NCBI GenBank assembly: GCA_030062745.1
Contig: CP099846.1
Span: forward strand, 22,199,201 to 22,263,200
Direction of reading: 5' to 3'
Length of the DNA: 64,000 bases
From: Capitulum mitella
Lineage: Eukaryota; Arthropoda; Thecostraca; Pollicipedomorpha; Pollicipedidae
Both the position numbers and the translations under genes were made by a program. The stretch's first letter is position 1. Each line of letters opens with the position of its first letter. Under the pieces are notes generated by a model. It made no database searches. It saw only the letters and a list, made by a program, of their open reading frames with translations, and was not told the origin of the DNA. Below, piece by piece: positions 1 to 10,300 of the stretch.

Positions 1-248
1 GACTGTCCACCTGCGCAGCCCGCGGGCGGCGACCTCCGCTCGACGGCGCCCGACCCGCCATCTGCCGACGGCCGCGTGAACCTCGAGTGCCGCCTGCTGT
101 CGCCGCTGTCCGGGACGGCGCTGGTGCTGACCGCGGATGGCCCGCGGCCCGTGACGCTGGAGCCGGACGCCGGCCTCCTGCTGGCGCCCGGGGAGGACGC
201 CGAGCTGCGCCACGTCTGGCGGCGACAGGGCCGCCTACTGCTGGACAG
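1..248 (+). CDS. SHLD2: SHLD2-like gene, internal exon cut by the window edge (OB-fold)
   Basis: The first 248 bases are open in frame 1 (82 codons plus 2 bases) and end at a consensus donor, GAC AG|GTGAGC. The peptide alternates short hydrophobic strands and turns (VNLECRLL, TALVLTADG, AELRHVWRRQGRLLLDR), which looks like an OB-fold barrel. It joins in phase to exons at 1767, 3549, 4102 and 4690. Together they give OB-fold, zinc ribbon, then OB-fold end, the C-terminal layout of shieldin complex subunit 2 (SHLD2/FAM35A). In vertebrates that protein acts with SHLD1, SHLD3 and REV7 downstream of 53BP1-RIF1, binds single-stranded DNA and limits resection of double-strand breaks. The order, the position of the zinc ribbon and the last exon favour SHLD2 over RPA70 or MEIOB, which share the RPA-like fold. 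The name is inferred from architecture and remembered family style, not from an alignment. The N-terminal part lies outside the window. Confidence 0.6.
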
Positions 249-597
249 GTGAGCTGACCGCTACTGCTGGACAGGTGAGCTGACCGCTGCTACTGGACAG
301 GTGAGCTGACCGCTACTGCTGCACAGGTTAGCTGACTGCTGCTGCAGAGGTGAGCTGAACGCTACTGCTGGACAGGTGAGCTGACTGCTGCTGCCGGACA
401 GGTGAGCTGACCGCTACTGCTGGACAGGTGAGCTGACCGCTGCTGCTGGACAGGTGAGCTGACCGCTACTGCTGCACAGGTTAGCTGACTGCTGCTGCAG
501 AGGTGAGCTGAACGCTGCTGCTGGACAGGCGAGCTGACTGCTGCTGCTGGACAGGTGAGCTGACCGCCGCTGGACAGGCGAGCTGACTGCTGCTGTT
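241..597 (+). repeat. Minisatellite of about 14 units (~26 bp) that duplicates the exon end and splice donor
   Basis: Starting in the last codons of the exon, a unit of about 23-26 bp (core CTGGACAGGTGAGCTGACCG) repeats about 14 times. Most units carry CTGGACAG|GTGAGC, the exon's own tail plus donor; a few have decayed to GGTTAGC, GGCGAGC or CAGAGGTGAGC. A run of several variant units is itself repeated, which suggests a higher-order period near 150 bp. About ten usable donors therefore stand in line after the exon. The unit is not a multiple of three, so use of a later donor would shift the frame. Confidence 0.9.
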
Positions 598-1401
598 GAG
601 TAGATGAACTGTCAACCTTATTTCTGTGCGCCAACATGATTTCTTGCTTTACACCATCCAGGCATTGTTGCAAAGCCCGTGTTATGTGCAAGTTTGTAAA
701 ATGGGCACTGTTATGGCAGTAAGTCCAGAAAAGTTAAATCCACGATTTTCCACAGAGATCGTAAAAGTTATTTTACATTATTTTACGGATTTTTCGGTCG
801 GTGCCGACTGTGTATGCTAATTTCGGCTTGTACTTATGTACGCAGGGGAATGCAAGAAATCTTTTACTTCAGAAAGCTGTAAGTTTCACCAGAAACTGGG
901 TGACAGATTTGAGTATGATCGAACATTTTGTAATGCCTTGTAACAAGACATAGACGCTAAACGTTATTTATTGCTACAATCATTCCAGTGGCGTTATTTA
1001 ATCCCATAACAGCCTAGAGAGAGAACTCCCCAGTCACCGTGTGCCATTGCACCATCCCCATCCACATGTGGATCGCAGCTCTTTTGCGACATGTTGTACA
1101 ACTTTATTTCGAAAGCTGGAGCACCACTGCCCGGAATGGATCTGCCAGGCAAGCTCCATTAGGCTAGATTTGCCAGATTTTTTCCTAGCAAGTGAGCCTT
1201 GAGGAAAGTTACCACGACTGCTGTCGTGTTCCTTCGTTTTGCGGGGACATTGTGCGTGGACGTGCAGCACAAGAGCTGTGTGGCCGCACAGGTGGTCGCA
1301 GTTCTGGTTTTGCCGCTCTGTCTGGCAGGAGCCGTTTTTAGTGGTCCTGACACCGGCAGATTCACACCACCATCCGTCGCTCCCTGATGTGCGGACCTCT
1401 G

Positions 1402-1766
1402 TCGCCAGGTACAGGATTCCTGAGCGGCGCGGCAGCCTGGTCCTGGTCGTGGTCCCGCCGCCTGCGGTCCCCTGACGTCCGGTCCCCTGTCGCCAGGTAC
1501 ACGGCTCTGGAGCGGCGCGGCAGCCTGGTCCTGGTCCTGCTCCCGCCGCCTGCGGTCCCCTGACGTCCGGTCCCCTGTCGCCAGGTACACGGCTCTGGAG
1601 CGGCGCGGCAGCCTGGTCCTGGTCCTGCTCCCGCCGCCTGCGGTCCCCTGACGTCCGGTCCCCTGTCGCCAGGTACACGGCTCTGGAGCGGCGCGGCAGC
1701 CTGGTCCTGGTCCTGGTCCTGGTCCCGCCGCCTGCGGTCCCCTGACGTCCGGTCCCCTGTCGCCAG
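1402..1766 (+). repeat. 89-bp tandem array that duplicates the splice acceptor and start of the next exon
   Basis: Five units begin near 1402, 1491, 1579, 1668 and 1761, spaced by about 89 bp (the last spacing is about 93). Each holds the acceptor CCCCTGTCGCCAG followed by GTACACGGCTCTGGAGCGGC, the first bases of the real exon. Only the last unit runs on into an open coding sequence; earlier ones run into CAGCCTGGTCCTGGTC and repeat. The first unit is diverged. This mirrors the donor array at 241..597. Confidence 0.88.
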
Positions 1767-1873
1767 GTACACGGCTCTGGAGCGGCGCGATGACCTGCTC
1801 CTGCCGTCGCCGGCCGCGCCGCTGCCGCCCATCACCGACGCGGTCGAGCCGCCGCAGCTGGTCTGTCTGTCAG
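1767..1873 (+). CDS. SHLD2: SHLD2-like gene, exon 2 of those in the window
   Basis: The exon lies between CGCCAG|G and TCAG|GTGGGT and is 107 nt. It completes the split AG|G arginine codon left by the previous exon and leaves one base for the next, so both junctions keep frame. The peptide runs from YTALERRDDLLLPSP to PPQLVCLS, rich in Pro and Leu. It would link the first OB-fold to the zinc-ribbon domain. The exact start and end are uncertain, because both borders sit in tandem arrays that offer several identical splice sites. Confidence 0.6.
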
Positions 1874-2070
1874 GTGGGTCACCGCCGCAGCTGGTCTGTC
1901 TGTCAGGTGGGTCACCGCTGCAGTTGGTCTGTCTGTTAGGTGGGTCACCGCTGCAGTTGGTCTGTCTGTCAGGTGGGTCACCGCCTCAGCTGGTCTCTCT
2001 GTCAGGTGGGTCACCGCTGCAGTTGGTCTGTCTGTCAGGTGGGTCACCGCCGCAGTTGGTCTGTCTCTGA
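1849..2070 (+). repeat. 33-bp in-frame tandem array across the exon end and donor
   Basis: Seven units of 33 bp (core GCAGCTGGTCTGTCTGTCAG followed by GTGGGTCACC) begin inside the exon at 1849 and run to about 2070. Every unit contains a TCAG|GTGGGT-type donor. The unit length is a multiple of three, and the coding frame stays open through six copies as an 11-residue repeat of the type PPQLVCLSGGS. Choice of a later donor would add whole 11-residue repeats without a frameshift. Confidence 0.9.
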
Positions 2071-2654
2071 GGTGTGGATAGGGTTTGACTAGCCTGGCTA
2101 TCGTGCGCGGTCCGACTGGTGTCTTTGTTTGTCTTTGTGACGGAAATAAAGACCCCTGTTTTTTGTTTTTTTTGTGTGGACGAAATGTATATGTTCATGG
2201 AGAGGTGACAAAAGCAATCGGAATGACTTCGAACAAGCCGCGTTACGACCAAGGAACGTTTTTCCGTATCAAGGCTGGCGGCCGCCGTCGCCAGATGGGT
2301 ATCAGCAGATGGAGAGCTTGAGAGCAGAAACCTGTGTATGGCAAGGACGGGCTTTGAGCCGCGCAAGGGGCGCCAGAGACCCGAGACCAAAAGGACGCTG
2401 GGCCGACTGTAACAAAGTTTACGTTATGGCTTTAGAGTTCCCTGATCTGGGAATTTTCAAATTTCATTGTTTTTTAAATTTGTCAAGATTTAATGTCTTA
2501 AGTAGATCACTCGTGCCGCAGTGCCTCAACGTGATTCATATCCGTAACGTAAAACGATACTCCCTTTCTTCTGAAGCGAAAAGTGCTCTCTTAGCACGGA
2601 AAATCAGAACCATTTCATCAGCCACTTTTAAGAATTGCAAGGTGTCCCCACGCT

Positions 2655-2830
2655 CTCTCATTGGCTAAATCGCGTCATTCTAGAACGTTCGGATTAAACC
2701 TCGCGTTCTAATTGGTTAGATATGATATCATAATGATATCATAATTGCACCATATCGTGCAGTCATTTCCATTTGTAGGTAGTATAAAAGCAGCGCCGGT
2801 TTTTGCTTAGTATGTTAAGGCTCAAGCTCA
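2655..2830 (+). promoter_or_regulatory. Possible core promoter inside the intron (two ATTGGY boxes, TATAAAAG)
   Basis: Two inverted CCAAT boxes (CATTGGCT near 2659, AATTGGTT near 2711) precede TATAAAAGCAGC near 2783. Initiator-like TTAGTATG and CTCAGT follow 25-45 bp downstream. A short ATG frame of 43 codons (3012..3143, MVKTARTEPIGKTNTNVV...) lies after it; I do not recognise it. It could be the start of a retroelement transcript or an internal promoter. It rests only on motif spacing. Confidence 0.3.
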
Positions 2831-3548
2831 GACTCAGTGATATTCTGCGAAGAAGACTGTGGTGTTCGTGGTGTCAGTGTGAGGAGTGACGGTGCACATA
2901 GTGTTAGTGCGAAAAGTGGCCGTACATCTAGTGCCGGTGTGCGAAAAAAGGTAATATGGTGATAGTGAGGAGCATGTATCCGTCTCTGATCCGGTGCCGA
3001 GTGACTAACTTATGGTAAAGACTGCAAGAACCGAGCCGATAGGAAAGACTAACACAAACGTGGTCGCCATTAGTAAAACTATCACGCAGGCAGTTAGAAA
3101 TCTGCTACACCAATGCCGAAAGGTTGAAGAAGGACCCGACTGATCACGGGGGTCAAGTGAAATTTTGTGCTGCAAATACAGCAGGTATTTCCGGACATCA
3201 TCTGACGCGATGTCTACGGCAAGCCATTCATTAAAGAAGAGAACACACGCATACACGCTCGCACGCACGCACTCACATACGCAGGTACGCTTGCACATAT
3301 GAATGCAAGCACAGGCCTACGCGCACGCGCACTAGGCAGTAAAATTAGGACCCCCGCAACAAGCACTGTTTGGCGTGGCCTGTCATTCCATCACGACTCA
3401 CTTCCAGGCGACAGGAAAACAAAGTGCAGAAGCAATTATTTCGAAATAATTGGTACTCAATGCGCCCTTTGAGTGCGATGATGTCGATGCGATGGCGAAC
3501 GGTAAACGGAAGCTGTTGGTGTCTGTTGGATGTCTGTTGACTCCTCAG

Positions 3549-3700
3549 GTGAGGTCTGCGGTGTGGATGAAGAGTGTGCCTCCATCTGGACGGCCTGCTC
3601 CGGCTGCGGCTCGGACGACCTGACTGAGACACCTAGCGGGCATTTCTGCAATTATTGTCTTCTGACTGCGCCGTCAACCGTTACCAAAATGGAACTTAAG
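3549..3700 (+). CDS. SHLD2: SHLD2-like gene, zinc-ribbon exon
   Basis: Acceptor GACTCCTCAG|GT and donor CTTAAG|GTAATG bound a 152-nt exon. Its first two bases complete a Gly codon with the single base left by the previous exon. The peptide starts EVCGVDEECASIWTACSGC and contains a CxxC-x13-CxxC ribbon (CSGC...CNYC) followed by TVTKMELK. The four-cysteine ribbon placed before the last beta strands of an OB-fold is the signature of RPA70 DBD-C-like domains, which SHLD2 shares. All four presumed zinc ligands are present. Confidence 0.65.
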
Positions 3701-4101
3701 GTAATGTTTATCGATGTCAGACAAACGAGATCATGGTGCGAGATCCTGGTTAGGCGGGGCTTTGGGCCCAGTGTCAAAGGGCATTTAAGCTCTCCATTGA
3801 GCCATAGTCCGAAGCTATCTCGTCTGCATGGAGCTCTCCTTTGTACACTATCCCTTCAAGCCAGTCGTATGATGTTGTCTATGAGGGTGTGATACGTTTC
3901 TGGCGCGTGAAGTTTCGTGAGCGTGTTGCTGTGTAGCGGCAGGGGAGCCTTGTGTGCAGTGTCGTGCCGACGTCTGCGCGAGGCTGGTCTGAATTTTATC
4001 CGACGTCCGTCCGGAAATCCTGCTGAAGCCGGTATCACGCTCGTCTGGAGCCTGCGCCACAGCCGCTTGAGTCGGCTTGACGTCCAGTGGGCGGCCGCCA
4101 G

Positions 4102-4206
4102 GTGGCGGTCTCCTCCCCGGCCGTGACGTCCTGCCGGCTGACGGTGGCCCTGCTGCAGAACACGATCGACACGCTGCTGAGTCGCACGTCCGGCGACGCC
4201 CAGCAG
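4102..4206 (+). CDS. SHLD2: SHLD2-like gene, penultimate exon
   Basis: The exon (35 codons, phase 0 at both ends) lies between GCCGCCAG| and CAGCAG|GTGAGC. The peptide begins VAVSSPAVTSCRLTVALLQ and contains the helical stretch LLQNTIDTLLS, which fits the alpha helix between strands of an RPA-C-like OB-fold. The acceptor has a weak pyrimidine tract. An AG at 4086-4087 was considered, but it would break the phase. Confidence 0.6.
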
Positions 4207-4689
4207 GTGAGCGCGCCGCCCCCGCTCGGCCACGTGTGGGGTCTGGGCCTCCTCCGTTGGCACCGCGCCCGCTGCCGTGCCGTTAGCGGCGCCTGCCTCT
4301 TGCTTGGACTTTTTGAGCTCTGATGAGAATATGAAAACATTTTCGATTTGAGTATTTTTGCTGGTGTTATACAGTCAGATTTCACGTTTGACGGAATGTT
4401 TTTGGCCGTTCTGGGATCGTTTGAATGCCTATATACATCGGCTGCTGTTGCATCGGTTTATGTATTTCGATTAGTCCCGTGAAAAGATTGGCATCTTTTT
4501 CGGAAAAAAGCGTTTCAGACGTTAGTGGCCTCTTGCAGTGTTGCTTCATTTGGTTCCTTGTGTACATTGCAAACCGCTCTAGCGCCAGAGTCGGCGAACG
4601 CTGTCGTCTGCGTGGTCATGCGTTCGTGCGTGCTCACCATGGACGCCCTTGAGTGACGGTCGACTTTAAGCGATCTTCCGTCGCGGCAG

Positions 4690-4794
4690 GGGTACGAGTC
4701 GTCCTCCGTGCTGGGACAGAGCCTGACCGGGCTGAAGTGTGTCGTCACGGCGCGACAACCGGCCAGTATCTCTCTGCACGAGGTCCGGCTATAG
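4690..4794 (+). CDS. SHLD2: SHLD2-like gene, last coding exon with stop
   Basis: Acceptor TTCCGTCGCGGCAG| leads in phase 0 into 34 codons, GYESSSVLGQSLTGLKCVV... ending SLHEVRL, then TAG at 4792. SVLG, the LKC strand and a final short strand are what I expect at the end of the SHLD2 terminal OB-fold. The 3' untranslated region would run from 4795 to about 5395. Confidence 0.6.
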   Translation, partial: GYESSSVLGQSLTGLKCVVTARQPASISLHEVRL

Positions 4795-5373
4795 CGCACC
4801 AGTTGTCCGGCTCTGGTGACCCCAGGGCGCGGCTTTCCTATCCCCGGGGCCCGGCTCTGGTGCCCCCCGGGCCCTGCTGTGGTGCCCCGAGGTCCGGCTG
4901 TTGTGCCCCGGTTCCCGGTCCCGGTGTATCCGGGGTCCTGCCGTAGTAGCTGCGGGACGCAGCTGGTGCCATGGGTCTGGCGTCGTTGGAAGGACCAATG
5001 GGCGTGCCCGCTGCCGAGCACGGACGGAGCCTCAGTTGGCAGGGATCCGTTGAGTCGCCCGGCCGGCTGGTGCCCAATCCCCTGACCGGGGGCCTCATTT
5101 GGTGCCTGGTCCCCTGATCGGGGCTCGAGCTGGTATCAGATGGTACGGCCCGATTAGGACCCCCCCCCTCCTGGCATCATCGTCCATCCTTGCGTGTGCT
5201 GAGCCTTAGCTGGCGAATGGCATCGACGGCATCGACAACACCATCAGCGTGATGTTGTTTTGTTACAGCTTGACGCTTGCGTCTTGTTGACTTTGTTCCG
5301 GTTTCGTCGTGGTAGTATTTAACTAACGTTGCTCACATAAGCTATGTGGACGTGCCAGAGTTTGTACTTTGAA

Positions 5374-5379
5374 AATAAA
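5374..5379 (+). promoter_or_regulatory. Polyadenylation signal for the SHLD2-like gene
   Basis: AATAAA occurs 580 bp after the stop codon, in an AT-rich stretch, with no closer canonical hexamer seen. It would give a 3' UTR of about 600 nt that contains CCCGGG-rich and GGTCCGGCT-like short repeats (4780..5100). Confidence 0.5.
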
Positions 5380-5533
5380 CAATGAAATATATCTGGAGGC
5401 ATTAACGCGACATTCTGATGACGGCAGCATTCAGGTGCAACGGCTTACCGCGTTAAAGCGGGAGCCTTGTGCTTGGTATGGGTGCGCATATTGAGTCAGT
5501 TATGGAGCGGCCAGCGGGCGAAAGCCAATAACT

Positions 5534-6030
5534 ATGACCGTGCCAGTCGCCGCCGCACTCCGGGCACGGAGAGTCGACGCCGCGAACGGGGTCGGCCGCG
5601 GCGCCCGCGCCGGCCAGCTGGCAGCTGAGCCGAGTCGCGGCGCGCCAGCCGCAGCCGCCGACCGCGCCCGAGTCGCGCGCGCCGACGGCGACTCCGAGTC
5701 GGCGGGCGGCGACTCGGAGTCGGCTGAGTCGCGGCCGCCGGCCAGTCTGAGCGCGGTGGCCGCGGCAGCTGCCCGCGTCCGGGTCTGGTGAGAGCGGCGG
5801 CGCCGCCCCGTCGGCGGAGGAGCAGAAACGCGCCGGGCCCGGCCGGCCGGGTCCCCCCGCGCAGGTCAGAGGACAAAGACGAAGTCCACGGCGACGTCGA
5901 CGACGTCAGCGTCGGAGCTAGAACGGAAGTTGGCTTCACAATGTGGGCCGCGAACAATAGTCCGGACCCGACATCGACCTGGAGTATCCCCGAGATTAGC
6001 GTTCGATCGTTCACAGTTACAGTCGGATAA
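5534..6030 (+). CDS. Possible small two-exon gene in a CpG-rich block
   Basis: An ATG at 5534 opens 84 codons that are Ala-rich and acidic (ARADGDSESAGGDSESAESR) and end exactly at a donor, GTCTG|GTGAGAG (5788). A 77-bp GC-rich intron would end CCCCCCGCGCAG|G (5864). Joining in phase gives W then SEDKDEVHGDVDDVSVGARTE..., open to TAA at 6028..6030, about 139 residues in all. I recognise no domain. The block 5520..5900 is very CpG-rich and could instead be a promoter island with chance open frames; the opposite strand is also open but reads as an Arg-rich shadow. It may be the 5' end of a longer gene. Confidence 0.28.
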
Positions 6031-7327
6031 GGGATCAAGAAGTGGAAGCCAGCTTGTAGTTTCAATAGCTCTCATTCTCCATGTCGAACTTTTCGTCGGA
6101 CTTTGCCCTTCACCGTCGTTGTGAAAACGACTATTGAAAAGTGCGTTGTTGACAGTTACGCCATTCCTTCACACTGGGTGCTAAAGGAGTCACACGGACC
6201 ATAACAGGTCCATGTCGGATGCGTCATTTGTCTCCAGGAAGTGTCTGCCAAGACAACCTGAGCGCAGCGACTTATCAGACACATTATCCCTTGCCGTACG
6301 TAAGAATCTCCACCTATCTGGACAAGGGGGTGGTTTCCCGCGGCCCATTTCGCTTCTGATTGCAAGAGCACCGAAACTGAAATGTGCACGTAGCTCGTTC
6401 CTTACTGACTTAGGTCAACTGGTGACATCTTAGGTCGCAGCGAAAGAGAGAATCACGCCGTTGGCCGTCTCCTCCGTCATCGTTATTAGTTCTTTAGCGA
6501 AAGGTCCCGCAAACCACGTTTTTGTGACGACTCATTTTTAAATTGTATCAATCCTTGTTACTTTGCTAGAACTCGTGAATTGTGCTGCAGCTGCAGAACC
6601 CATTCTTTGTGTTGTGCACTGACGTCATTGTGACGCACATCACGCAGGAGAAAATTTGATGGCGTATCTCGGTCAGTGGTCATGCTTTGTTATCTGTAGA
6701 CGTGAATCATCGGGGTCTGGCGGCAACACAGATCAGCAGTCATGTCGCGGAGGGATTTACAAAAAGGGGCCCGTGATCCTGGTGCCCCTGGCCCTGGGAT
6801 CCGCCGGCGGCCTCAGGGGACCGTGATATTCTGCGTTCTCTATGCATGAGCTACACTGAACGTCCAAACGCGGTACCTCGCCCAGCGAGCGATGCGAGTG
6901 AAGCCGCAGCGACAGGAGGCTGCGGCTATTGCGGCGACGCGGCGCACCGAGCCGTGGCCTCCCTGTCGTCGGCTCGATATCGTATCGCGCCGAGTGGCCA
7001 CAGTGCCGAGCCGCTTCCGACAGCCGGCGACAGGACCTCGGCCCGCACGCTCCCGGTCGGGTGTTCGAGTCGTCCTTCGCTTATCGGGGGAGGGGTGTTA
7101 TCGAGAACCGCCAAAGTCTTGAGACCTAACAGAATTACGGAGGTGAGGGTGATCCAGTGGAAAGGTGGTCAAACTTTGCGGAAGAATGAACGTAACATAT
7201 GTTTTCAATTCCCTTTTGCATATCTACATCGCACGAACATAGCATAAGCACATTATACTATACACCATGAGCACATCAAAACATAACAAACAAGCATAGC
7301 ATTCATGTCTAGCAGTATCATCCACCT
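6031..7327. other. No clear gene; one unassigned ATG frame
   Basis: An ATG frame at 6846..7247 (133 codons, MSYTERPNAVPRPASDASEA..., + strand) lies in a CpG-rich patch (6880..7110). It has no recognisable domain and no convincing splice structure. The remainder shows no coding, RNA or repeat signal that I can support. Confidence 0.3.
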
Positions 7328-7331
7328 TTAA

Positions 7332-10300
7332 CTCTCCCCCCCCCCACCCACTATCCGCGCCATAGAAAAATAACAGCTAATCCTTCAAAGTGTTACGTCA
7401 ATCTCACTCCACGTTAAAGCGCACAAGAACTGAACCGGCCCCTTTTCAATTTTGATGAAATCTGGTATGTTCACAGTACATATCAAAACATGATCAGCCA
7501 AGCATTTTTAGTCTAGGTTACCTCTGAGGTCAAAGTGACGGGTCATGAAAGGTTACCGATTTTTACAGACATCGCATGATCCAAATGCCCATAACTCGGC
7601 GACAGTTTGTCACAAGAAGATGCGATCAGAGCCATTTGAAAGAAAAATGCTCCAGCTTCCATAATTAAGTTCATTTTTTGGAGACCATGGCATGACCTTT
7701 GACTTGACTAGGTCACATGGGACATTTTTGGTTTTAACCATGTTTGCCCACTGTGATCTTCGAGAAAATGTAGCACAGTACGTTCCCAAGTGCCTACAAA
7801 AAGCATGACAAAAAAATCCGCGCAGATTGAAACTTTTTTGGATACCTTGAATTCAATGTTGCCAAGTGGCACCTGAAAAGCATGCCCTGAGGTTATTTGA
7901 CGAAGATTGATTTCGTGCTTTTTGTTTGCCCCATCGCTCTACAATGCGGCGTGCATCATGTCCTGCGTGCCTGTTACACATCAGCCTAGTTTTAAACTAG
8001 GCTGATGAGAGGTCAAAACAGAGAGGTCAAGGGTCATGACACCCTATCACCAACCGACCATTGCCTTTCAAATATGACATACCCGTTCATCACACTTCCA
8101 CGGAAGTGATTCTGTTGGGTGTTCTAAGCCGTTTAAGCTAACTTAGGCAATGTTAGTCAAGCATCGGGGCCTTTTGAAGGTCAACCGAGGTCACTGACCT
8201 CAGCTGACCTTGGATAACTTGATGGTCTCGCACCGTTCATAGCTTTATTAGGACACTGATTCCGAATTTCACATGCATTGTTGACATATCGGAGTTTCCA
8301 CGTATCGAAGATTCCATTTAGTCATGTCCATTTGTTCTCCCTTAATTGTTACAATATGCAAGCTGGGATAGTCACGAATGAAATGACAGCTTCGTATAGA
8401 AGTATAAGGTGATGATTGAGATACGTGTCAAAAAATCAGAAAATCAAGTTTTTCCGGGACATGGAACGAACATAAATGACTCGATGCGTGCAAAATGGGA
8501 GTGAAATTCAAAACTAGTGCCAAAAAATATATAAATGATTCGAGATCAAAATAGGCAATCCAGGGTGAACCGACGTTCGTGACCTCAGCTGACCTTCCAA
8601 AGGCCTCGATGCACGGCTAGGATTATCTCAGTTGACTTAAAGGTTTAAGAACACACGACAGATTTTTTCACTTTCTTGGGAATGCCAAGAACGGGTGTGT
8701 CATTTGGGTGGCAATGGTCGATTGGTGGTGGGGTGTTATGACCTTTGACCTATCTGGTGAAGCAATTTAAAACTAGGTCGATGTATAGCAGGCACGCATG
8801 GCATTATGCACGCCCCATCAGTTAGACAGAATTACTCCCATTTTGTGTGATAGGGGCTGAGGTCTTTATTTTTGATAGTTATAGAGAAATTTTGCTCTGC
8901 TGTTTTTGGTATGGAGACGTTGTTTTAAATGTGTCAGGTATGCACTTCCATTGTTGTTCCTTGCATAACATATCAATGTATTTACAAGAATTCGAAATAG
9001 TATTGCATTGATGGGCGATTTTCTGATGGAAAGAATCCAGCTTTTTGATGTATTATTATTGTCTGATCGTTACTCTCTTTAGAGAACTAAGAAATGAGTT
9101 TTGAAATTAAGTTTTGAACAGTCGTTCAGCGCTCAGATAAATGCACGATCGTCTGTGTACTTACGCCACAGAAAGATCACAGATCGTTTCCTTTCCTATA
9201 TAAAAAGTTGCCTGTTTTTACCGATTATTCGCATTGTATTATAACGCCCTTAAATAAGTAGATGCAGCACTTATAATTACATCTGAAGAATCTTGCGCTA
9301 GCAAACCTATCTCGGTCTCCGTCCACATCCTACGCAGAGCCTATTCAGAATGAACGTATATAGTATGGCTCTGAATCAGCACTTTAGGCCAGTTCAAGGT
9401 CAAAAGATAAAACAAGATCATGGTAGGACGTCCAAAATCTGTGGACAATAAAAGCAATTAGGACGGCTTTATGAACTGATCTTGAGTACTGAATAGTCCA
9501 AAAAGAGTCAGAAACGTTTTTTTTCCACGCCAAAAAGTAGTTTGTTGCTCCTCAGTTACGTCATGTCAGGTCAACAGATACCGGAGTACCACGCTAATTT
9601 TTGTCGAAACTGGCATGTAAGCAAAATTACTTCAAGATCTGTTTTGCAGTTACCATTACGAATGTTTGGTCAGATGTGGCAACCTGCATCAGAAAAAGAT
9701 TGACACAGGTCACCCTGTCTCATAGGGTCAACTAAAAAAAATCGTTCTAGATGCGCCTCTCCAGATCGGGTAAAGATACGAATGTCAAACAAGCACCATT
9801 TCATTGTTATAATCATGCTAGTATGGTCTTGAATGATATGGAAGTTAAGGACCGGCCAGGTCAGCTCAGGTCAAAGACAAAAGCAGACAAAATATATCTG
9901 TCTCGTTCGAAAAATCACAAAGACTGAGAGCATCAGAAAAGCCCAAAGTAAACAAGTGCTCTTCCGGTCAATACAGTCATGCAAGGTCATCCTAAAGCAA
10001 ATGAATAATCGTTTGCATCTCAGAAACGACGAAAAGTAAACGTGTGATACAAACTCTATACGTTGACTTAAAACACTTCATGAAATTCCGCGGTATCCAA
10101 GGCTATAAGTGACCTTTGAAATGATAACAGGTCATGTCAGATTACGAAAGATCATGTGAAATGCACACATATCATGCCTCACCAGGAGCAAATGGCAAAT
10201 GCATCTCATATCCACTTTGTCGTATGTCCGATTTTGTGACCAACTGACCTGACCTTAAGCCACTGATTCCTCACAGGCTGTATGTTCTATTATTCAAAAA

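Noticed and set aside
1034-1835. Overlapping minus-strand frames of 214, 157 and 143 codons with repeated TSGDRRRREQDQDQ peptides
   Set aside because: Antisense reading of the 89-bp tandem array; repetitive with no domain, and the + strand explains the region.
1-1873. Assignment of the first exons to BBS9 or FAAP100
   Set aside because: Some strand-like similarity in style, but the zinc ribbon and final OB exon do not fit either protein.
5532-6065. 177-codon minus-strand frame rich in Arg and Pro
   Set aside because: Composition of a shadow frame in a CpG-rich block; the + strand frame has better start and splice sites.
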